Source: Actinotignum timonense (GTDB lineage: Bacteria > Actinomycetota > Actinomycetes > Actinomycetales > Actinomycetaceae). Taken from it: a stretch of DNA of 64,000 nt. The position numbers were made by a program, and so were the translations under genes. The notes beneath the pieces are model-generated. The model did not search any database and had not been told where the DNA came from. It was given only the letters and a program-made list of their open reading frames with translations. Location: positions 83,538 to 147,537 of the forward strand of contig NZ_JASOKT010000004.1 of the NCBI RefSeq assembly GCF_030216305.1, in the 5' to 3' direction. This document shows, piece after piece, positions 51,362 to 60,488 of the stretch; within the stretch, counting starts at the first letter, position 1, and each line of letters starts with the position of its first letter.

Positions 51362-52942
51362 ATGAGTGTTTGTGTTCTTGTTCCCGCCGGAGCCGGGCCT
51401 GCTTTAGCGCGGGCCCTCCCCTACCGTGTTGCGGAGCTCATTCCGGGCCAGCCCGCCCCGCGCGCGGATCTCGCGGCGGGAGAAACGATCACCGCGGTGG
51501 TGACCACTCCCGGTGCCATCACGAAAACAGCCCTCGCGCAGCTCCTGAGCACCCCGGGGCCTAATACCGCGTGGGGCGCGGCCGCGGATTCTTCACCGCA
51601 ACCAAGTGCGGATACCACCGCGAGCGCCAGCGCGGATACCACCGCGAGCGCGCCGGAAACCCCCGATTCCCGCAGCGTCCTCGCGGTTCCCGCCCCGGTC
51701 TACACTTTTGATTCGCGGGCGCTCCACCTGTGCGGCGGTCTCGATACCGCGTTCTCGCTTCCGGCTCTGGCCGTGGATGCCCAGTGGCGCCTCACCGCCG
51801 CCGGAGTACCGGGTGAGCAGCGCACCACCGCCCTCCTCGAAACCGGCACCCCCGATCTGGATACCACCGATTACCTGCGCATCCTCACGAAGAATCTTTC
51901 CCCGGCCTACCAGCTGGAATTCCTCGCCCCGCTCTTCACCGCGCTGATCGATCACCCGATCCGCAGCTCCGGGGTGGATACCGCGGCCCTGGATCTAGCC
52001 CGCCGCCCCGGGAACGACGACGTCCCCTCCCTCCCCGTCCCCTCCACCACTTTCAGCGGTGCCCAGGTGGTGCGCGACTGGAGCGCCTCGCTGGCCGGCC
52101 TGGAAGACCGGCACGCCGCGGCCACGGCCGCCGCCCGCATCCCGGATCGCCGCCTGCCCCATATGGCCGATTTCCTTGACCGGGTCTGGGCCAGCGCCGG
52201 TATTCCCGCCGCCGAACGGGATTTCCTGGAAAGCGCTTTCGCTGATGTGCGCCGCGATGATGAGCCGAGTATTGCTTTCGCGGTGGCGGCTTCCGATACC
52301 GCGGCCCGCGCCCGTTTCGAGCAGATTGCCGGCGCGCTTTCCGAGCCGCTCTACCTGTGGGATCCGGAAAGCAAAGAGCTGAGCGAGCGCAGCGCCGATC
52401 CCGCCGCACCGTTCCAAGCGGCGCGCCGCGATATGGCCAGCGCCGTCGACACAATTGCCGTGACCTATATTCTCAATCTCCCGGCCCGCGCGGTTCCGTG
52501 GACCGGAACCCACGGGGTGGTGATTGCCGATGTCACCACCGCGAATCTCACCGCGATGGTCCGCACCGATTGGGTGGGGGTGACCGGCACGGAAAGCGTG
52601 GGCGCGAACGCCAGCGTCCTCAACGAAACGCTCACCGTTGCGGATCGCGTGATCACCGCGGATACCGCCCAGCGTGATTTTGTGCTCGGGGCCCTGTCCG
52701 GGAACTATCGTTTGGATCAGAATACGTACGACGACGATCACTCCCTCACCAGCCTCGTCGCCCAGGAAAACGGCGGTATTGCGGCGGCCCTCGCCGCGCT
52801 ACGCTCCCCCGTCCACTCCTATGAACGGGTGGAAACCACCCAGCTGTACGAAGAGCCCGGCAAGCCCGGTGCCCGCAAGCATCCCCACCTGCGCCGCGCG
52901 CTGCGCGGCCTAGCCAGCACTCTCAAGGGAGAACGCAAGTGA
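51362..52942 (+). CDS. degenerate GT2-GT4-like protein (pseudo-glycosyltransferase)
   Basis: A 526-residue protein that I read as a catalytically dead relative of the gene that follows. The N-terminus MSVCVLVPAG aligns with a GT2 start but lacks the DN..DGS motif. CGGLDTAFSLPALAVDAQWRL stands where active enzymes have GGFD..YEDADFGWR. NLSPAYQLEFLAPLFTAL matches the linker helix of the partner, and ADRVITADTAQRDFVLGAL matches its ADKFLCASDKQRNFWLGQL. The catalytic acids and most of the C-terminal GT4 half are missing. A repeat-like insertion of Ser/Thr/Ala lies at about 75-100. Its stop overlaps the partner's GTG by 4 nt. Confidence 0.7.
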   Translation: MSVCVLVPAGAGPALARALPYRVAELIPGQPAPRADLAAGETITAVVTTPGAITKTALAQLLSTPGPNTAWGAAADSSPQPSADTTASASADTTASAPETPDSRSVLAVPAPVYTFDSRALHLCGGLDTAFSLPALAVDAQWRLTAAGVPGEQRTTALLETGTPDLDTTDYLRILTKNLSPAYQLEFLAPLFTALIDHPIRSSGVDTAALDLARRPGNDDVPSLPVPSTTFSGAQVVRDWSASLAGLEDRHAAATAAARIPDRRLPHMADFLDRVWASAGIPAAERDFLESAFADVRRDDEPSIAFAVAASDTAARARFEQIAGALSEPLYLWDPESKELSERSADPAAPFQAARRDMASAVDTIAVTYILNLPARAVPWTGTHGVVIADVTTANLTAMVRTDWVGVTGTESVGANASVLNETLTVADRVITADTAQRDFVLGALSGNYRLDQNTYDDDHSLTSLVAQENGGIAAALAALRSPVHSYERVETTQLYEEPGKPGARKHPHLRRALRGLASTLKGERK

Positions 52943-55386
52943 CCTCTGTTTCCGTTATTCTTGTCAATTTCCGCGGGGCGGAGGATACCATTGCCGCCGC
53001 GCATTACCTGCGTGAATGTGATTGGCCCGCGCAGGATCTGGAGATCGTCGTCGTCGATAATAATTCCGGGGATGGTTCCTACGAGCGCCTGCGCGCCGAA
53101 CTACCCGACTGCCAGGTACTGCAATCGGGCGCTAACCTGGGCTTCACCGGGGGCTGCAACTTCGGGGTGGAGCATTCACGCGGGGATATCGTGGCTTTCC
53201 TCAATAATGATGCCCGGCCCGGCAAGAAGTGGATTCGCGCCGCGGTAGAGGCGATTGAAGCGGACCCGAAGGTGGGATGCGTCGCCTCCAAGGTGCTCAC
53301 CTGGGAAGGCGACAGAATCGATTTCGTCGACTCCTCGATGACGTGGTTCGGGATGGGCTACAAGCGCGAGGCGGAGCGGGAAGATACCGGCGCCTGGGAT
53401 ACCCCGAAGAATGTGCTCTTCCCCACCGGGGCCGCTATGTTCGTGCCGCGCCGCGTTTTCGAGGAACTGGGCGGTTTCGATGACCGCTACTTCATGTTCT
53501 ATGAGGACGCTGATTTCGGCTGGCGCGCCAACCTGGCCGGATACGATGTGCGCTACGTTCCTGAATCGGTGGCCTACCACCGCCACCACGTCACCATGAA
53601 GAAGTTCGGGAATTTCCGGGAAACGTATTTCCTGGAACGCAATGCGCTGGCCTGCCTGTACAAGAATCTCGGCGATGATCTGCTCCGCACGGTATTCGCT
53701 CCCGCCCTCGCTTTTGCCCTGGAGCGCAGCGCGGAACGTAGCGAGGTGGAAGAGCGCCGCGGCCCGGATTCCTATCGTGCCGCGGAAGGCACCATCACGA
53801 AAATTGCTGCCACTGCACCCTACGCGGTCTCGTATTTCCGCGATATTTTGCCCTCCCTCGTGGAATCGCGCCGGGAGATCCAGGCCGGGCGCAAGAAGTC
53901 CGATGCGGAGATTATTACCCTCATGCGTAATGCCATGGAGCCGGCCTATCCGCTGCCGCGCTACCTGGATCTCCACGAGGCACTGGCGCGTTTCTTCGGC
54001 ATCGCGAAGCGTTTTTCCGGGCAGGCGAAGGTGCTGGTAGTCACCGGTGAACCCATCGGGGAAAAAATGGCCGGACCGGCTATCCGCGCCTGGGAGATGT
54101 GCACCCGCCTGGCCCTTGAGCACCCGGTGCGGTTGTGTTCCACGGCCGGCGTCGGCAAGGTAGCCCCCCAGGCTTTCGAGATCCACAATGGCGATACCGA
54201 TACCCTGCGCGCCTGCACCGATTGGGCGGACGTCATTATTTTCCAGGGCTTCCTGCTGGAAAGCGCCCCGTGGCTCATGAGCTCGGAAAAGATCATCGTG
54301 GCCGATATTTACGATCCCATGCACCTCGAGCAGCTCGAACAGGCCCGCGACCAGGGCCCGGAGGGCCGCGAACGCTCCATTACCGGGGTGACCGGGGTGC
54401 TCAACCGGCAGCTGGCCCGCGCCGATAAATTCCTGTGCGCCTCGGATAAGCAGCGCAATTTCTGGCTCGGGCAGCTGGCGAGCATGGGTCGTATCAACCG
54501 CAATGTCCTCCCCGACGGCGCGGATGTGCGCAGCCTTATCGATATTGCGCCCTTCGGCCTGGGCGAAGAAGCACCCCGGCAAACCGAGCACGCCATCCGC
54601 GGGAAGGTTCCCGGCATCGGCATGGATGACAAGGTCATCCTGTGGGGCGGCGGGGTCTATAACTGGTTCGACCCGCTTTCCCTCATCCGCGCGGTCGCCC
54701 AGCTTTCCCACACCCACCCGGATGTGCGCCTCTACTTCCTGGGAATGAAACACCCGAATCCGGGGGTGCCGGCCATGCGGGTCGCCTCCGAAGCGGTGGC
54801 CCTGGCCGACGAGCTGGAGCTCACCAACCGCTTTGTATTCTTCAACCACGACTGGGTCCCCTACCACGAACGCCAGAACTACCTGCTGGACGCAAACGTG
54901 GGAGTCTCTACCCATTTCGAGCACGTGGAAACCCAGTTCTCCTTCCGCACCCGCATCCTCGACTACCTGTGGGCGGGGCTACCCATCGTGGCGACCAGCG
55001 GGGATTCCTTCGGGAACGCCCTCGATAGCGAAGGCATCGGTATCTCGGTGCCCCCGCGCGACGTGAAGGCCCTGGCCGCCGCGCTCGAAACACTGTTATA
55101 CGACGACGCCGCAGCGGCCCGCGCACGTGCGAATATCGCCGGTTTCGCCCAGCAGTTCCACTGGGATAGGGCGCTCGCCCCGCTGCTGGAGTTCTGCCGG
55201 CACCCGCGCCGGGCCTCGGATCTGGCTTTCCGCACCGGCGACGATGTGCCGGGAACCATGCTCGGCTTTATCGACCCCGGTTTCAACCCGGTACGCGATC
55301 TCAAACTCGTGGTGGATTACCTGCGCACCGGCGGCCCGAAGGTGCTGGCCTCCAAGGTGAAGTCCCGGCTGCGTAAATACATCTAG
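52939..55386 (+). CDS. GT2-GT4 fusion glycosyltransferase
   Basis: An 815-residue protein. The GT2 domain (about 1-250) has VSVILVNFRG, VVDNNSGDGS, AFLNNDARPG and YFMFYEDADFGWRANLAG. A helical linker (about 255-345) follows. The GT4-like half (about 350-780) has GEPIGEKMAGPAIRAWEM, VILWGGGVYNWFDPLSLI and the nucleotide-sugar region with SFRTRILDYLWAGLPIVAT. It may act on rhamnan-type or galactan-like chains; the sugar is unknown. GTG start overlaps the upstream degenerate relative, so the two are made together. A TACGACGACGCCGCAGC motif lies at 55100-55116 in coding sequence. Confidence 0.88.
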   Translation: MTSVSVILVNFRGAEDTIAAAHYLRECDWPAQDLEIVVVDNNSGDGSYERLRAELPDCQVLQSGANLGFTGGCNFGVEHSRGDIVAFLNNDARPGKKWIRAAVEAIEADPKVGCVASKVLTWEGDRIDFVDSSMTWFGMGYKREAEREDTGAWDTPKNVLFPTGAAMFVPRRVFEELGGFDDRYFMFYEDADFGWRANLAGYDVRYVPESVAYHRHHVTMKKFGNFRETYFLERNALACLYKNLGDDLLRTVFAPALAFALERSAERSEVEERRGPDSYRAAEGTITKIAATAPYAVSYFRDILPSLVESRREIQAGRKKSDAEIITLMRNAMEPAYPLPRYLDLHEALARFFGIAKRFSGQAKVLVVTGEPIGEKMAGPAIRAWEMCTRLALEHPVRLCSTAGVGKVAPQAFEIHNGDTDTLRACTDWADVIIFQGFLLESAPWLMSSEKIIVADIYDPMHLEQLEQARDQGPEGRERSITGVTGVLNRQLARADKFLCASDKQRNFWLGQLASMGRINRNVLPDGADVRSLIDIAPFGLGEEAPRQTEHAIRGKVPGIGMDDKVILWGGGVYNWFDPLSLIRAVAQLSHTHPDVRLYFLGMKHPNPGVPAMRVASEAVALADELELTNRFVFFNHDWVPYHERQNYLLDANVGVSTHFEHVETQFSFRTRILDYLWAGLPIVATSGDSFGNALDSEGIGISVPPRDVKALAAALETLLYDDAAAARARANIAGFAQQFHWDRALAPLLEFCRHPRRASDLAFRTGDDVPGTMLGFIDPGFNPVRDLKLVVDYLRTGGPKVLASKVKSRLRKYI

Positions 55387-55424
55387 GACATCTCGGATGC
55401 CTCGTGCGCCTGCGGCAGGTGCAC

Positions 55425-55463
55425 AGATGCCCGCGGATCGCTCTTCGCGTTCCGCGGGCATCT
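55425..55463. terminator. bidirectional terminator
   Basis: A perfect 13-bp stem AGATGCCCGCGGA/TCCGCGGGCATCT (55425-55437/55451-55463) with a 13-nt loop lies between two convergent genes, followed by TCAT. Confidence 0.8.
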
Positions 55464-55542
55464 TCATGTTCATGCCGCTGGCATTTGTGGGCAAGCTGCT
55501 ACGCTGCGGCGCTGTACTGCCACAATGCGCCGCCACGCCACC

Positions 55543-56961
55543 CTACGTTGCCGAGGGAATAATGAGGGCGTAGCCATACATGCAGGCGGTCACAATTGCC
55601 AGGCCCCAGGTCACGGAATGGCGCAGCTTAATCCAGGCAGCAGCCGCGCAGAAGAGTGGGATAAGAACCATGCCGTAGCGGTGCTGCATAAAGGTGAGGG
55701 AGCCGGCGAGGATATTGAAACCGAGCACCACCCCCGGGGCTATACCGAGGAAGGACACCGCGGCAGCCTGGCAGAAACGCTGCTCCACAGTAGAGTGGCG
55801 TTCCAGAATCCAGGCCACGCACACAATGGCGGTAATTCCCAGCCAGAGCGCCACGCTCGCGAAAGGTGACTTCGGGTATTGCTCGGCTGTCCCACCAATC
55901 CCGGCGAAAACAATTTGCAGCGCATCATCGGTCATATAGGGCAGCTGGCGCAGATCGAGCACCCCGGTTGGATCCACCACAATATCCGGGCGTGCCACCG
56001 TAATGAAGGGGCGGATAACCAACCAGGCCCCGCCCGCTACCGCGGACACCAGCCCGAGGGCGCCAATTTCCCACCAGCGCGGCAAGGTGGCAGGCTCCGC
56101 GGCAGCTTTCTTACCCCAGCCGTTTCCGGGCCGCATCCGGTACCACACCAGGAAAATAAGGGCCGCCACCACCGCGAAAATATTTTGCATTTTCACCACG
56201 CAGGCCACCGCGGCAATAAGAAGCAGCCAACCGAGAGACCATTGCCGGCGCGCGTAGAAAATACTCCCGAAAATAATGAGGGTGCCCACCAGGAGATTGA
56301 GAGCATCCGGGGTGATATAGCAATTCGTAGTGCGGAAAGTCGGCATAGAGGTGATGAGGAGCGGCACCGTGAGCGCCATCGCCCAGGTGGCACCAACGCG
56401 GCGCATTCCCCAGGCAAGGACCGTCATCCCCAGCACCAACCAGAGCACGCTGGTGAGGCGAGCGCTACCCAGCAAACCCATCCCGAGCATCATAAACGGC
56501 TTAGCCAGCCAGGCGGTGAGGAAGTAGTAGACCGGGGAATGCACCCCGGCGGTGGTGTAGCCCGCGAAGGGGAGCTTCTCATCAGGGAAATCGCCCCCGC
56601 ACACCCCGATAGTTGCCGAACTGACCGGATTGGAACCGAAACCGAGGCAGGCCAGCACCTCACGGGCGTACGAATCCGTGGTCATCCCGTCACGCACCAC
56701 GATCCCGCGACCGGCCTTATCCACCGCATCGAGGTACACGTATTCATCGAAGGGAGACAGGTGCGGATTGGTGATGATGAAGTGCAGATTGAGTGCCCCA
56801 CCCAGAATCCCGAAGAACACCAGAACGGCTAACCACACCACCCAGGGGCGCCCGGCACTGATTCTGCGCAACCGCGATACCAGAGCCGCCCGATGCGTCG
56901 AGCGTTGAGAAGATGAAGCGGCCTGGGGTGCCCGAACATCTGCGTGTGTGGCTACAACCAT
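55543..56961 (-). CDS. polytopic membrane protein, GT-C/DUF2142-like
   Basis: A 472-residue protein. A basic cytoplasmic start leads to a first helix (about 42-62), then NPHLSPFDEYVYLDAVDKAG, the acidic motif characteristic of this group, a loop with two Cys pairs and HSPVYYFLTAW, and about ten more helices. A sugar-transfer role on the outer face is likely but unproven. The start MVVATHAD has the ribosome site AAGGAAA. It diverges from the GT2 gene at 57088. Confidence 0.83.
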   Translation of the reverse strand: MVVATHADVRAPQAASSSQRSTHRAALVSRLRRISAGRPWVVWLAVLVFFGILGGALNLHFIITNPHLSPFDEYVYLDAVDKAGRGIVVRDGMTTDSYAREVLACLGFGSNPVSSATIGVCGGDFPDEKLPFAGYTTAGVHSPVYYFLTAWLAKPFMMLGMGLLGSARLTSVLWLVLGMTVLAWGMRRVGATWAMALTVPLLITSMPTFRTTNCYITPDALNLLVGTLIIFGSIFYARRQWSLGWLLLIAAVACVVKMQNIFAVVAALIFLVWYRMRPGNGWGKKAAAEPATLPRWWEIGALGLVSAVAGGAWLVIRPFITVARPDIVVDPTGVLDLRQLPYMTDDALQIVFAGIGGTAEQYPKSPFASVALWLGITAIVCVAWILERHSTVEQRFCQAAAVSFLGIAPGVVLGFNILAGSLTFMQHRYGMVLIPLFCAAAAWIKLRHSVTWGLAIVTACMYGYALIIPSAT

Positions 56962-57075
56962 GGATTTCCTTGAGATGGACAACGTTTCACTTGCCGCGTT
57001 ATCTTATCGCGAAGTACCACCCCTCATATAGGGCACACAGCACGGGCGTTCGTTCAAGCCCGGGCCTCAATGGCC

Positions 57076-57087
57076 TAAAATCAAAGA
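57076..57087 (+). promoter_or_regulatory. leaderless -10 of the GT2-DUF2304 operon
   Basis: TAAAAT (57076-57081) lies exactly 6 bp before the ATG at 57088, and no ribosome site is present. This is the clearest case of the pattern in the window. Confidence 0.65.
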
Positions 57088-57843
57088 ATGACTTCTGAGC
57101 AAGACAGGCACCCACGTCTCGTCGTTCTCATTCCGGCCTGGAATGAAGAAGAGGCGCTGCCGGCGGTTCTCACCGAATTACGCCAGGCAGTACCGCACGC
57201 ATCCCTCGTGGTCATTAACGATTGCTCCCGGGATGCCACCGCCCAGGTGGCCGCGGCCGGCGGGGCAACAGTCCTCAATCTACCCATTAACCTCGGGGTG
57301 GGCGGCGCGATGCGCACCGGCTACCTGTACGCCTGGCGCCACGGTTTTGACCGCGCCGTGCAGGTGGATGCCGATGGCCAGCACCGCCCCGAAGATATTG
57401 CCCGCCTCCTCGAAAAGATGGATGCCACCGGTGCCGATATTGTGATCGGGGCGCGTTTTGCGGAACGGGGCTCCTATCGGGTACGCGGCCCGCGCGCCTG
57501 GGCCATGCGCTTCCTCTCCCGCGTACTCTCCCGCGTCCATCACACCCGGCTCACGGACACCACCTCGGGTTTCAAGCTCACGAACCGGAAGGCCATCGGG
57601 GTGCTCGCCGATGAACTCCCGGCCGAATACTTAGGCGATACCATCGAGGCTCTTATTATCGCCAGCAAAGCCGGGCTGCGCGTTACCCAGGTAGGCGTGG
57701 AGATGCGCGAACGGCAGGGCGGCACCCCCTCCCATAACCCACTCAAAGCCGCGCGCCTGCTGCTGCGCGGTATTATCGCCATGGCGGTAGCCTCTACCCG
57801 CCCCGGCCAAAAAGATCTTGACGGAACCGAAGGAAGGCAATAA
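57088..57843 (+). CDS. GT2 glycosyltransferase, DPM1-like
   Basis: A 251-residue GT2 protein. It has VLIPAWNEEEALP, VVINDCSRDA, VQVDADGQHRPE with the metal-binding DAD, and TTSGFKLTNRKA. This pattern is that of polyprenyl-phosphate glucose/mannose synthases without membrane helices. A DUF2304 membrane protein follows directly, a common partner that probably anchors it. The mRNA is likely leaderless. Confidence 0.87.
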   Translation: MTSEQDRHPRLVVLIPAWNEEEALPAVLTELRQAVPHASLVVINDCSRDATAQVAAAGGATVLNLPINLGVGGAMRTGYLYAWRHGFDRAVQVDADGQHRPEDIARLLEKMDATGADIVIGARFAERGSYRVRGPRAWAMRFLSRVLSRVHHTRLTDTTSGFKLTNRKAIGVLADELPAEYLGDTIEALIIASKAGLRVTQVGVEMRERQGGTPSHNPLKAARLLLRGIIAMAVASTRPGQKDLDGTEGRQ

Positions 57844-57844
57844 C

Positions 57845-58192
57845 GTGCTCTACCGCCTCTTGCCGATCGCCGCGAGCATCCTCTTCCTCGTGTACCTGTT
57901 TATCCTGCTGCGCTCGCGGCGGATGAAACAAACCTACGTATATATCTGGTTCCTTATCGGCATTGGCCTGCTCGTTATTTCGATCTGGCCCCAGGTTGTT
58001 TTCCTCGTCTCCCAAGCCCTCGGTTTCAAACGCGCCTCCAATATGATTCTGGTGATCGCGTGCGTGGTGCTCCTCATGGTGACGATCCAGCTATCCACCG
58101 CCGTCTCCCGCTTGGAAGAAGACCGGCGGCGTTTGGCTGAAGAAATAGCTTTACTGCGCGCGGAGCGCGCTGCGCCCCCAGCCGAGGCGTAA
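57845..58192 (+). CDS. DUF2304 membrane protein
   Basis: A 115-residue protein with three transmembrane helices (about 5-20, 35-55, 60-85) and a C-terminal coiled-coil-like stretch (RLEEDRRRLAEEIALLRAE). DUF2304 proteins usually accompany GT2 enzymes and may hold them at the membrane. The GTG start follows AAGGAAGG and lies 1 bp after the GT2 stop. Confidence 0.85.
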   Translation: MLYRLLPIAASILFLVYLFILLRSRRMKQTYVYIWFLIGIGLLVISIWPQVVFLVSQALGFKRASNMILVIACVVLLMVTIQLSTAVSRLEEDRRRLAEEIALLRAERAAPPAEA

Positions 58193-58224
58193 ACTTCATG
58201 TGCATCAATACAGGAAGGACTTCC

Positions 58225-59292
58225 ATGCGCATTCTTGTTACCGGTGGTGCCGGTTTCATCGGAGCGGCGATGTCAACATACCTCGCCGACCATCACGAGC
58301 AGGTTATCGCTTTCGATAATCTGCACCCGCAGATCCACCCGGATCACCAGCCCACGGCCGGCTTCGATAAGCGCGTGGAGCTCTACGAAGCAGATGTGAC
58401 CGACCCGGCCGCCTGGGATACCTTGCTGGAGCGCTTCACCCCGGATGTTGTGGTCCATTTGGCGGCGGAAACCGGAACCGGGCAGTCCCTGACCGAATCC
58501 ACCCGGCACGCCTCCGTGAACGTGGTGGGCACCACCACGATGCTCGATGCCTTCGCGCGCCACCAGGTCATCCCGCAGCGCATTGTTCTTGCCTCCTCGC
58601 GCGCGGTCTACGGCGAGGGTGCCTGGCGGCATACCTCCGGGGAGCACGCCGGTGAGCTGTTCTACCCCGGTTCGCGTACCGTGGCCATGTTCGAAAAAGA
58701 AGAATGGGATTTCCCGGAGGCCGAGCCGGTGGCCATGAACGCCGCCCTGGTGGAACCGCACCCGTCCTCGGTCTACGCGGTCACCAAGATCGCCCAGGAA
58801 CAGCTACTGCGCATGTGGGGCGATGCTTTCGGCTGTGAGATCGGGATTGTGCGCCTGCAAAACGTGTACGGCCCGGGCCAAACGCCCTCCAATCCCTACA
58901 CCGGGATCATGTCCCTCTTCTGCAGGGTTGCCTACAATAAGCAGCAGATTTCCGTCTACGAAGACGGCCTCATCCGCCGCGATTTCATCATTATTGATGA
59001 CGTAGCCCGCGCCCTCATTAAGATGATCGAAATTGAGAAGTGCCCGGGAGTCTCCGTGGATATCGGGGCGGGCCACTACACCACTATCCTCGAAGCCGCC
59101 CAAATTATCGCGAAGATTTACGGGGCGCCCGAACCGAAGATCACCGGTCAGTGGCGCCACGGCGACGTACGCCACGCCTGGGCGGATCCGGCCCCTGCCC
59201 GCGAGCTCCTCGGATTCGAGGCCGAGGTGGACGTGGAAGAAGGCTTCACGCGCCTTGCTTCCTGGATTAACACCCAGACCCAGTATCTCTAA
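58225..59292 (+). CDS. NAD-dependent epimerase, probable dTDP-L-rhamnose 4-epimerase
   Basis: A 355-residue extended SDR enzyme. It has MRILVTGGAGFIG at the NAD site, HLAAETGTGQSL, and the catalytic YAVTK (Tyr184, Lys188). DNLHPQIHPD and LQNVYGPGQTPSNPYTGI are features I associate with dTDP-L-rhamnose 4-epimerases that make dTDP-6-deoxy-L-talose. 6-Deoxytalose is known from some Actinomyces walls. The assignment is inferred. AGGAAGGA precedes the ATG. Confidence 0.78.
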   Translation: MRILVTGGAGFIGAAMSTYLADHHEQVIAFDNLHPQIHPDHQPTAGFDKRVELYEADVTDPAAWDTLLERFTPDVVVHLAAETGTGQSLTESTRHASVNVVGTTTMLDAFARHQVIPQRIVLASSRAVYGEGAWRHTSGEHAGELFYPGSRTVAMFEKEEWDFPEAEPVAMNAALVEPHPSSVYAVTKIAQEQLLRMWGDAFGCEIGIVRLQNVYGPGQTPSNPYTGIMSLFCRVAYNKQQISVYEDGLIRRDFIIIDDVARALIKMIEIEKCPGVSVDIGAGHYTTILEAAQIIAKIYGAPEPKITGQWRHGDVRHAWADPAPARELLGFEAEVDVEEGFTRLASWINTQTQYL

Positions 59293-59379
59293 ACCCGATA
59301 ACCGCAGCGCGGCGTGCGGCGACGACCCGGCACCAGCGGCGTCGTCGCCCCGCCGCAATGGGACCACGCGAAGGAACGT

Positions 59380-60459
59380 ATGCGCACATGGCTTGACCCC
59401 CGCAATAATTCGCTGAATCTGATTCGGCTTGTTTTTGCGCTGATGGTACTTTTCCACCACGTGGGGCCGGTAACCCAGCTCGTCGGGGAATTTGAGATCA
59501 CACCCGGCGAATCGGTGGGTGCCTGGGCTGTTTTCGGTTTCTTTATGATTTCCGGGTATCTCATTACCGCGGCGCGCCTGCGTTCGGATGTGGGGCGCTA
59601 CCTCAAGAACCGCGTGGTTCGGATTTTCCCGGCCTTCCTGTTCATCAATGTGGTGACGGCCTTCCTCCTCGCGCCCTTCGTCTATATCCTTGACCACGGC
59701 ACTCTGGATGGCTACCTCACCACCGGCCCCACGCCGATCAGCTATATCCTGGGCAATTTCTTCCTCTATATGAACCAGTGGGGCATCGCGGATACTCTCC
59801 ACAATGTCCCCTACCCCATTGCCTGGAACGGCTCGCTGTGGTCGCTCTACTACGAGTTCGTGTGCTACCTCATTGTGGGCGCGCTGCTCACCATCCCTTT
59901 CTTCAAGCGGCATATCTGGCCCACGGCCGTGATTTTCCTGGGCACCTGCGCGCTGCGGGTCTTCCTCCCCACCGCCACGGTCTACCTGGGCACGATGAAC
60001 GGCACCCTCGACCAGCTCTCGCGCCTGCTGCCCTTCTTCTTCGGTGGCTCACTGCTTTTCCTGGCGAAAGACCGCCTCAGCCTCACCACCTGCGGTGCGC
60101 TGGGGGCAACGGTTGCGGCCGTGGCGATTATGGTGGTGGCTCCGCATTCCGGGCCGCAGATTTCCGCGCCGCTCCTCACCTACGTGCTGCTGTGGATCGG
60201 GCAGACGCTCCCCTCCCCGCGGCTCTTCCAGGTCCACGATTTCAGCTACGGCATCTACATTTGGGGCTTCCCGCTCACCCAGCTGCTCACCCGCCTCGGC
60301 TTGGCCGACGCAGCGCCCTACCTGGTTTTCTGCGCGGTTCTTTTCGTGCTCACCGCCCTGGGCGCGGCATTCTCCTGGTTCCTGGTGGAACGACCCGCCA
60401 TGCGGGCTTCGCGCGGGAAAAAGAATCCCTTCGGGGAGTTGCGCGCGCCGGCGCGCTAG
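59380..60459 (+). CDS. acyltransferase 3 family O-acyltransferase
   Basis: A 359-residue integral membrane protein with about ten helices that puts acyl, usually acetyl, groups on surface glycans. The catalytic His pair and N-terminal Arg are in NLIRLVFALMVLFHHV (13-28), and GFFMISGYLI marks the first conserved turn. The start at 59380 is chosen over the upstream GTG at 59314 because the family begins near this point and AAGGA lies just before it. It may cap or decorate the exported polysaccharide. Confidence 0.87.
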   Translation: MRTWLDPRNNSLNLIRLVFALMVLFHHVGPVTQLVGEFEITPGESVGAWAVFGFFMISGYLITAARLRSDVGRYLKNRVVRIFPAFLFINVVTAFLLAPFVYILDHGTLDGYLTTGPTPISYILGNFFLYMNQWGIADTLHNVPYPIAWNGSLWSLYYEFVCYLIVGALLTIPFFKRHIWPTAVIFLGTCALRVFLPTATVYLGTMNGTLDQLSRLLPFFFGGSLLFLAKDRLSLTTCGALGATVAAVAIMVVAPHSGPQISAPLLTYVLLWIGQTLPSPRLFQVHDFSYGIYIWGFPLTQLLTRLGLADAAPYLVFCAVLFVLTALGAAFSWFLVERPAMRASRGKKNPFGELRAPAR

Positions 60460-60488
60460 TGGGTGCGAAGAAGCGCGCTGCGGGGCGT

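Noticed and set aside
58225..59292. RmlB (dTDP-glucose 4,6-dehydratase)
   Set aside because: The NAD site fits, but DNLHPQIHPD and NVYGPGQTPSNP are not RmlB features; a 4-epimerase is closer.
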